From the NCBI GenBank assembly GCA_028681035.1, contig JAQUJJ010000124.1, forward strand, positions 1 to 10,359: 10,359 bases of DNA, written 5' to 3'. Origin of the DNA: Candidatus Cloacimonadota bacterium (GTDB taxonomy: Bacteria; Cloacimonadota; Cloacimonadia; Cloacimonadales; Cloacimonadaceae). A program made the position numbers and the translations under genes. The number at the start of each line of letters is the position of its first letter. Position 1 is the first letter of the stretch. Positions 5,894-10,359 of the stretch are shown one piece after another. The notes beneath the pieces are model-generated. The model worked only from the letters and a program-made list of their open reading frames with translations, ran no database searches and was not told where the DNA came from.

Positions 5894-7900
5894 GTGTTTA
5901 CTTATGTAAAGCAAGGTTTTTTGTTTTTAGCATTGATGTTGATTTCAGTGCAGCTTACTTCTACGTCACGACCAAATGGAAGCTACCCACGCGTAGCAAG
6001 CTATTATTTAAGTGCCTTCCCAAGCAGCCAAAGCAGCTACCTAGTGCCCGCTCTGGCACGTTACGATGTAGTGATTTTGGATATGGAAATGGGGGTTAAC
6101 AACCCTACTGCAATTAGTGATATTAGGCAGATTAATCCCGATATAGTAATTTTGGCATATATGACCTGCGAGGAGATATCAGACACTCCACCTTCACCCA
6201 TAACAAATCCCTTGCGATATCAGCTCTACAATGGTATTCAGCCCAGCTGGTGGTTAAGAAATGCTAGCGGAGGTCATGCAGTATTCTGGCAAGGCACATA
6301 TATGCTAAATTGTTCTGCACTTTGCCCAGTGGTAAACGGACAAACTTGGAACGACTACTTTGCAAACTTTGTTACTACTCAGGTGTTAAGCAACGATTTA
6401 TGGGATGGCTTTTTTGTGGATAACTGCTGGTCGATTGTACCTTGGGAGATAGAGAATGTAGATTGTGATAATAGTGGCATAGCCGATGTTCGAACTTGGC
6501 TGGACACCCAATGGGAAGCCGGAATGAACGTTATGCTGAGTAATCTGCGCAGCCTAAATACTGATGAAATACTAGTTGGCAATGGTGGCTACAATTATGG
6601 ACAGCACTTAAACGGCGCAATGATAGAGGGTTGGGATTCAGACAATCCTACTTTTGAATTTGGTTATGACTGGCAAAGGTTCATGGATATTTATGCACTA
6701 TTGGAAACAGGTTTCCAAGCTCCTAATTTTAATGTAATTAATGCGATGAATGAAAGCGAAGCTATAGATTATCAGCATATACGCTACACCTTGACAACGG
6801 CACTGATGGGCTCTGCATATTATGGTATTGATTTAGGTCCATTGGATCACTCTGATACTTGGTGGTTTGATGAATATGATTGTGATCTGGGACAGCCCTT
6901 GGCACCATTCACCAGTCCTTATTCTACTCCAGAACCAAATGAGCTGCATAATGGGACATTAGATAATAATTTGGCAGAATGGCAAATTGGCTTTGTAGGA
7001 GTAACAACAGGATATGCCATTACTAACACAGAAAACGGTAATAACTTTGTGGCATGCCATATTACCAATACGAGTGGAATAGATTATAGTGCCCAATTTA
7101 TGCAGATAAATAACGATGATTTGGCGTTCAGCAATGGTGAAAGATATGTGCTTACATTTAAAGCTAAAGCAGACCAAGCGCGGCCTGTTAATTTTGTAAT
7201 GGAGAAACATGAAGCGGATTATCAATGGGTGATGCAGAATGCTGTAGAAGTCAATTTAACTACCAACTGGCAGACCTATAGCTATACTATAACATCTACA
7301 AACACCTTATACCAGCCAGAACAATTGCGCTTTACCTTTAATCTTGGGCAATATACTGGAATTGTTTATTTTGATGATATCAGCTTGGTGCATGCAGTTT
7401 TTGGTGTTGCGCAAAGAGAGTTTGAAAACGGTTTGGTTTTATGTAACCCGAGTTCAAACAGCCAAACCGTCAATTTGAACGCGACATATTACCATTTGCA
7501 AGGAACTCAGGATAGTAGTGTCAACAATGGGCAATCTTGCTCTTCTGTAACCATTGCTCCCCAAGATGGAATCATTCTCTTAAACTCTTATGTGGACAAT
7601 AATGATAATCTTGCCCCAGTAATTAACGCTGTTTATAACTACCCCAATCCATTTAATCAGAGTACAGCGATCATGTTTAATATTACAAGGGGCGAGAAAG
7701 TGACATTGGAAGTGTTCAACATCAAGGGACAAAAAGTAAACACCTTGATCAATGAACCCTTATTATCTGGTGAACAGACTATTGATTTTGGCGGCATAGA
7801 TTATAAAGGACAACGCTTACCAAGTGGCATTTATTTTTATCGGCTTAGGGTAGGCAATGTTACCAAAACGAACAAGATGGTTCTAATCAGGCAGAATTGA
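5894..7900 (+). CDS. Secreted GHL15-like glycoside hydrolase with CBM4/9-like module and C-terminal sorting domain
   Basis: A 668-aa exported protein with a signal peptide at about 1-25 (VKQGFLFLALMLISVQLTS). A TIM-barrel-like region at about 32-340 carries LDMEMG (62-67), ILAYM (86-90), DGFFVDN (171-177) and GAMIEGWD (241-248). This style fits the hypothetical glycosidases GHL15/GH114; D63, D171, D176 and E245 are candidate acidic residues. About 350-500 is a CBM4/9-like jelly roll (LHNGTL...YVLTFKAKA...VYFDDISLV). About 505-563 (REFENGLVLCNPS...DGIILL) looks like the barrel's own C-terminal beta domain, so the binding module appears inserted between the two. The tail 580-668 (YNYPNPFN, FNIKGQKV, SGIYFYRL, KMVLI) is a T9SS-type/FlgD-Ig sorting domain. 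I chose GTG 5894 because GGAGG lies five bases upstream. The substrate is not predictable; a polysaccharide is likely. Confidence 0.8.
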   Translation: MFTYVKQGFLFLALMLISVQLTSTSRPNGSYPRVASYYLSAFPSSQSSYLVPALARYDVVILDMEMGVNNPTAISDIRQINPDIVILAYMTCEEISDTPPSPITNPLRYQLYNGIQPSWWLRNASGGHAVFWQGTYMLNCSALCPVVNGQTWNDYFANFVTTQVLSNDLWDGFFVDNCWSIVPWEIENVDCDNSGIADVRTWLDTQWEAGMNVMLSNLRSLNTDEILVGNGGYNYGQHLNGAMIEGWDSDNPTFEFGYDWQRFMDIYALLETGFQAPNFNVINAMNESEAIDYQHIRYTLTTALMGSAYYGIDLGPLDHSDTWWFDEYDCDLGQPLAPFTSPYSTPEPNELHNGTLDNNLAEWQIGFVGVTTGYAITNTENGNNFVACHITNTSGIDYSAQFMQINNDDLAFSNGERYVLTFKAKADQARPVNFVMEKHEADYQWVMQNAVEVNLTTNWQTYSYTITSTNTLYQPEQLRFTFNLGQYTGIVYFDDISLVHAVFGVAQREFENGLVLCNPSSNSQTVNLNATYYHLQGTQDSSVNNGQSCSSVTIAPQDGIILLNSYVDNNDNLAPVINAVYNYPNPFNQSTAIMFNITRGEKVTLEVFNIKGQKVNTLINEPLLSGEQTIDFGGIDYKGQRLPSGIYFYRLRVGNVTKTNKMVLIRQN

Positions 7901-8233
7901 TCATGCAGTTTGGCTTACAATTACGCTGCAACGCGTTGTGTACACAGCCAACCATGCCATAACACAGCGTAATTGTGAGTTAAACAATGTAAGGTTATTT
8001 TGCTCATCAAGCCGGAACGCTTAGGATTCCCTTATTATTTTTTTTAACTCATAAATAGGCGATGTGCAAAGCAAATGTGCTTTTATCTATAAATACAGTC
8101 GTCGATTATATAAGTCAAAAAAGCGCAGCGGCAGTATGCACCCGAGGCGGGTGCGATTACAAGGTAGTCAGGCGTATTCACACCAACTATTTTTGTAAGA
8201 GGCAAAAAAAATCGCAATTCTGTCCCCAAATTT
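7901..8233. other. Gene-free spacer with hairpins
   Basis: I see no convincing gene. A 15-base stem pairs 7914-7928 with 7965-7979 (ACAATTACGCTG/CAGCGTAATTGT plus three more pairs). Its loop holds two overlapping 10-base palindromes, CAACGCGTTG (7929-7938) and TGTGTACACA (7937-7946). TGAGTTAAA (7976-7984) pairs with TTTAACTCA (8043-8051) across a T-rich stretch. A tight hairpin GCACCCG-AGG-CGGGTGC spans 8138-8154. The first structure may terminate the glycosidase transcript. Confidence 0.6.
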
Positions 8234-8235
8234 CA
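8184..8235 (+). repeat. Diverged direct repeat, copy A
   Basis: About 85 percent identical by eye to 9595-9645, both running from AACTATTTTTG to AATCGCAATTCTGTCCC and AAATTTCA. With copy B it frames the whole transposase and hairpin-repeat block, outside the perfect 201-bp repeat. Confidence 0.75.
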
Positions 8236-8434
8236 CTTTCATTATCGGAAGCGAAGGCAAGGCTCCAGTCAAGTTCAATATGCTATAAGTATTATAGAAA
8301 TAAAGAATCTAGCTGTTGTATGATCAGTGAAGTCCAGGTCGCTTATATGGTTAGATTAGCATGTTCTTAACCTGTAGTCCATTCAAATTACATAGGCATG
8401 CACGAAACAAGTTGAGCGACAAGGACTCCTCACA
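8234..8434 (+). repeat. Perfect 201-bp direct repeat, left copy
   Basis: Identical base for base to 9312-9512 (offset 1078), checked line by line. It contains a short hairpin CTATAA-GTA-TTATAG (8283-8297) and the whole of hairpin repeat R4a (8327-8433). It ends just before the transposase stop side. Perfect identity next to otherwise diverged repeats indicates a recent duplication or gene conversion. Confidence 0.97.
8327..8433 (-). repeat. REP-like hairpin repeat R4a
   Basis: Opposite orientation to R1-R3. Read on the minus strand it is GGAGTCC, TT, GTCGCT ... AGCGAC, CT, GGACTTCAC. On the plus strand the arms are 8327-8343 and 8415-8429. The outer stem matches R1-R3 but the inner stem is GTCGCT/AGCGAC, still fully paired. 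A further half-arm GACAAGGACTTCAC follows at 8441-8454, immediately before the transposase stop codon. Confidence 0.8.
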
Positions 8435-8459
8435 TGCATTGACAAGGACTTCACTTCTG

Positions 8460-9029
8460 CTATTTATCAAGCAAGTACTTAGCAGATAATTTATCCCAGG
8501 TAATCTGATCTATCGTTTCGTGATAGTTTTTCGGAGAACCGAAATAACTATCTCTGAAAAACGGATTAAACAGTTTACTTGGTCTTTTATCTATCCATTC
8601 CAGATAGTTAGACCATTCCCAGTCTTCGGCTTTATCTGCCAAACTGGCAGCTACTGGATTCATGTGAATATAGGCACAGAGATTGAGCAAATAGGTTTCT
8701 TCTCTAATCTGGACGTGCTGTAGTTTCTGGCAGAATATTGAACCATAACTGTGATGTCTTGTATTGTATTGTGTAGAATAATGATGCCAGATTCTGGAAA
8801 ATGGCTCGAAAACTGCGTGAGTTGTTAATTGCTGAAGCAGAATATGATAGTGATTTGGCATAAGGCAGTATGCAATAATCGCATAATAATGGGGGTCTAT
8901 ATACTTATTCAGCAAAGTAACACAAGATTGGTAATCACTCCTGTCATTAAACAATAACGCCCCTTTTGCAGAATGGTTATAGAGGTGATAAACACCACCT
9001 TTCTCGAACTGGTTTGCTAACAAACGCAT
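8460..9029 (-). CDS. REP-associated tyrosine transposase (RAYT, TnpA_REP/Y1 family)
   Basis: Single-strand HUH endonuclease of the Y1 family; RAYTs cut and join DNA at REP hairpins. In the 189-aa protein the start GGVYHLYNHSAKGALLF (11-27) is typical. The HUH motif is H60-Y61-H62 in CLMPNHYHILL. The likely nucleophile is Y88 in YSTQYNTRHH (Y84 is the alternative). The tail YIHMNPVAASL...WEWSNYLEW (120-145) is the family signature. All catalytic elements are present, so it may be active. I chose the start at 9029 because the minus strand has GGAG seven bases upstream; a start at 9086 would add 19 untypical residues and would overlap the predicted promoter. It is single-copy here, without TnpB, and is flanked by R4a, R2, R3 and R4b, the layout expected of a REP-transposase unit. 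Confidence 0.92.
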   Translation of the reverse strand: MRLLANQFEKGGVYHLYNHSAKGALLFNDRSDYQSCVTLLNKYIDPHYYAIIAYCLMPNHYHILLQQLTTHAVFEPFSRIWHHYSTQYNTRHHSYGSIFCQKLQHVQIREETYLLNLCAYIHMNPVAASLADKAEDWEWSNYLEWIDKRPSKLFNPFFRDSYFGSPKNYHETIDQITWDKLSAKYLLDK

Positions 9030-9057
9030 AAGCTTTCTCCACAACAAGTATTGGTGC

Positions 9058-9086
9058 ATTAGTAGGGACAATTGGATATTTGGCAA
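9058..9086 (-). promoter_or_regulatory. Candidate promoter of the RAYT gene
   Basis: On the minus strand TTGCCA (9081-9086) is followed after 17 bases by ACTAAT (9058-9063), about 29 bases before the chosen ATG. The geometry is right and the boxes are moderate. It also supports the shorter start, since transcription would begin downstream of the alternative start at 9086. Confidence 0.4.
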
Positions 9087-9121
9087 GGAATATCTTTGCT
9101 TTCTAAGGCAATCCCTCTCGT

Positions 9122-9224
9122 TTGGAGTCCTTCCTGCCTAAACCTATTATCTTTGTCTCTCTCAATTTGGCTGTACTCAAAGCTTATATATGCAACGATA
9201 ACTTAGAGGCAGGCTGGACTTTAC
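9122..9224 (+). repeat. REP-like hairpin repeat R2
   Basis: The left arm TTGGAGTCC-TT-CCTGCC (9122-9138) pairs with GGCAGG-CT-GGACT (9208-9220). It has the same inner-stem class as R1, with shared interior blocks CTCTCAATTT and GCAACGATA. It lies about 90 bases upstream of the RAYT start, beyond its predicted promoter. Confidence 0.8.
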
Positions 9225-9241
9225 ATGAAAGCGATTTATGT

Positions 9242-9307
9242 CTGGAGTCCTTTGTACCGATGATAATTATATGTACACCTATATCTTAGCGGTACACTGG
9301 ACTTCAG
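9242..9307 (+). repeat. REP-like hairpin repeat R3
   Basis: A shorter 66-base member. The outer stem CTGGAGTCC (9242-9250)/GGACTTCAG (9299-9307) and the TT/CT internal loop are identical to R1, but the inner stem is TGTACCG (9253-9259)/CGGTACA (9290-9296). Both sides changed together relative to R1. The ATATCTTAG before the right arm is shared with R1. Confidence 0.82.
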
Positions 9308-9311
9308 GAAA

Positions 9312-9512
9312 CACTTTCATTATCGGAAGCGAAGGCAAGGCTCCAGTCAAGTTCAATATGCTATAAGTATTATAGAAATAAAGAATCTAGCTGTTGTATG
9401 ATCAGTGAAGTCCAGGTCGCTTATATGGTTAGATTAGCATGTTCTTAACCTGTAGTCCATTCAAATTACATAGGCATGCACGAAACAAGTTGAGCGACAA
9501 GGACTCCTCACA
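9312..9512 (+). repeat. Perfect 201-bp direct repeat, right copy
   Basis: Identical to 8234-8434. Together the copies bracket an 877-base segment that carries the RAYT gene, R2 and R3. Recombination between them would excise or amplify a 1078-base unit. Confidence 0.97.
9405..9511 (-). repeat. REP-like hairpin repeat R4b with tandem half-site
   Basis: Same as R4a (arms 9405-9421 and 9493-9507). A second right arm, AGCGACAAGGACTCC, follows at 9523-9537, giving two tandem half-sites with a 30-base period. Read on the minus strand both half-sites begin with CATGTG, as does R1. Confidence 0.8.
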
Positions 9513-9594
9513 CACATGTTTCAGCGACAAGGACTCCACACATGCGTTTAATAAGGTATTCCCATTATTACAATAACTTAGCCAAGCCCACCCC

Positions 9595-9645
9595 AAACTA
9601 TTTTTGCAAAACGAAAAATAAATCGCAATTCTGTCCCAAATTTCA
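9595..9645 (+). repeat. Diverged direct repeat, copy B
   Basis: Partner of 8184-8235, with one C fewer in the GTCCC run. Weak similarity continues to CATTAT...GAAGGCAAG (9662-9676), which is also found in the 201-bp repeat. It lies in the leader of the next gene. A small palindrome TTTTCCGGAAAA follows at 9678-9689. Confidence 0.7.
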
Positions 9646-9724
9646 GGATTTGTCCCCCTTACATTATGAAGGCAAGATTTTCCGGAAAAAAGCAAGCCTA
9701 TCTTAAAACAGACAGGAGACAAAA

Positions 9725-10177
9725 ATGAAAGTACAATTTAAGTACGGTATCAAAACCTATTCCGGCACCGCAGACGACATGACCTACGGCAGCTATCGTG
9801 ATGGCAACGTATGCATCGGTCGCAAGTATGTAAGCCCCCGCATCACCACTCAAAATACCAGTATGGGTGCGAAACTAAAAAACCTGGCAGATATTTATGG
9901 CGACGTTAACGTTGGTTACAAGACCGACCTGAAAGCTTATGCCGGAAAGTATGAGGCACATGTGCCAAAGCACAAGCTTGCTCCCACTGCTTTTGCCATC
10001 TTCGTGAAGATGATGTTCCTCTTTACCAAATTGGATGAGGGACATATCGATCTCGCTACGCTTACCTATGCCGACCTTCAGACCGTGGGCACAGATATTG
10101 CCAGTATCGCCGATGCTGTGGATAATGGCTATTTGCCCAGTGTTACCGGTGCAGATTTGCTTGTCGCAAGCATGTAA
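9725..10177 (+). CDS. Protein of unknown function (150 aa)
   Basis: I do not recognise the family. The N-terminal half is polar with many Gly, Tyr and Thr residues (KYGIKTYSGTADDMTYGSYRD...) and looks like a beta-rich fold. The C-terminal half is more helical, with FAIFVKMMFLFTKL (91-104) and an acidic, alanine-rich end. No signal peptide or clear membrane segment is present. The start is well supported by AGGAGA at 9714-9719, five bases before ATG. The codon use looks like ordinary coding sequence and richer in GC than the repeat block to the left. It is followed after 11 bases by a 53-aa gene, so the two are probably co-expressed. A phage or accessory role is possible but nothing in the sequence proves it. 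Confidence 0.8.
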   Translation: MKVQFKYGIKTYSGTADDMTYGSYRDGNVCIGRKYVSPRITTQNTSMGAKLKNLADIYGDVNVGYKTDLKAYAGKYEAHVPKHKLAPTAFAIFVKMMFLFTKLDEGHIDLATLTYADLQTVGTDIASIADAVDNGYLPSVTGADLLVASM

Positions 10178-10188
10178 GGAAGGGAAAG

Positions 10189-10350
10189 ATGAAAGATAAC
10201 AACACCCTTGTGAAAGAACTGGCAACCCGCATCAATAAAGTGGTAAATATCCCGCTGATTAACGAGCACAACGAGCAGGTCTTTTTCGAACTGGTAGTGG
10301 CTATCCTCTTGGATATCTTCCTCAGTGAAATAGACAAGCAGATCCTCTAA
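10189..10350 (+). CDS. Small protein of unknown function (53 aa)
   Basis: Begins MKDNNTLVKELATRINKVVN and ends IDKQIL before TAA at 10348-10350. A GGAAGGGAAAG ribosome site overlaps the end of the 11-base gap after the upstream gene. The N-terminal half looks like an amphipathic helix. The segment VFFELVVAILLDIFL (31-45) is hydrophobic but carries acidic residues, which suits helix packing or an interaction surface better than a membrane span. It ends complete inside the window. Family not recognised; the tight pairing suggests it acts with the 150-aa protein. Confidence 0.75.
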   Translation: MKDNNTLVKELATRINKVVNIPLINEHNEQVFFELVVAILLDIFLSEIDKQIL

Positions 10351-10359
10351 ACCGCTAAA

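Noticed and set aside
8062..8370. Plus-strand frame of 102 aa
   Set aside because: It runs through hairpins and into the 201-bp repeat, has no ribosome site and no recognisable protein character.
8327..9307. Integron attC sites, suggested by fixed ends and variable inner stems
   Set aside because: The ends lack the GTTRRRY/RYYYAAC core boxes, there is no integrase or cassette array, and a RAYT gene explains the hairpins better.
8435..9311. A conventional IS200/IS605 insertion sequence
   Set aside because: The transposase has RAYT features (YIHMNPVAASL...WSNYLEW), there is no tnpB, and the flanks are REP-like hairpins rather than IS200/IS605 ends.
9491..9546. CRISPR-like array from repeated AGCGACAAGGACTCC
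   Set aside because: There are only two or three irregular copies with no regular unique spacers and no cas genes.
9429..9722. Minus-strand frame of 97 aa
   Set aside because: It is made of repeat sequence (R4b arms give the repeated ESLSL residues) and the leader of the next gene.

Overview
The window looks like a chromosomal segment of a Gram-negative, probably anaerobic bacterium. My best inference is Candidatus Cloacimonadota or a close relative. The reasons are the moderate GC content, an MlaE-type outer-membrane lipid permease, a secreted glycosidase ending in a 'YPNPFN...SGIYFYRL...KMVL' sorting/FlgD-Ig tail, and a second protein that is little more than a FlgD-Ig-like domain. The assignment rests on protein style only and no search was run.

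Layout. Bases 1-367 are gene-free and hold one copy of a hairpin repeat (R1). ettA follows (368-2047), encoding an ABC-F translation factor. Bases 2065-2310 hold a nested inverted-repeat element. A four-gene tRNA cluster comes next (fMet-CAT, Met-CAT, Arg-TCT, His-GTG; 2367-2770). A probable operon runs from 2895 to 5621: a ROK-family sugar kinase, a small membrane-anchored FlgD-Ig-like protein, an MlaE-family permease, and an overlapping ABC-ATPase-like protein whose nucleotide-binding motifs are nearly all degraded. After a large hairpin (5662-5761) comes a 668-aa secreted glycoside-hydrolase-like protein (5894-7900). Its carbohydrate-binding module appears to be inserted between the TIM barrel and the barrel's own C-terminal beta domain.

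The accessory part is 7901-9724. A REP-associated tyrosine transposase (RAYT, HUH/Y1 family) lies on the minus strand at 8460-9029. It is bracketed by a perfect 201-bp direct repeat (8234-8434 = 9312-9512) and by hairpin repeats. These hairpins (R1 far away at 142-244; R2, R3, R4a and R4b around the transposase) share a fixed outer stem and a fixed internal loop. The inner stem changes sequence between copies while staying base-paired (CCTGCC/GGCAGG, TGTACCG/CGGTACA, GTCGCT/AGCGAC). This compensatory pattern is the most interesting signal in the window and suggests the folded form is what is selected.

The right end carries two closely spaced small genes of unknown function (9725-10177 and 10189-10350), each with a good ribosome binding site.
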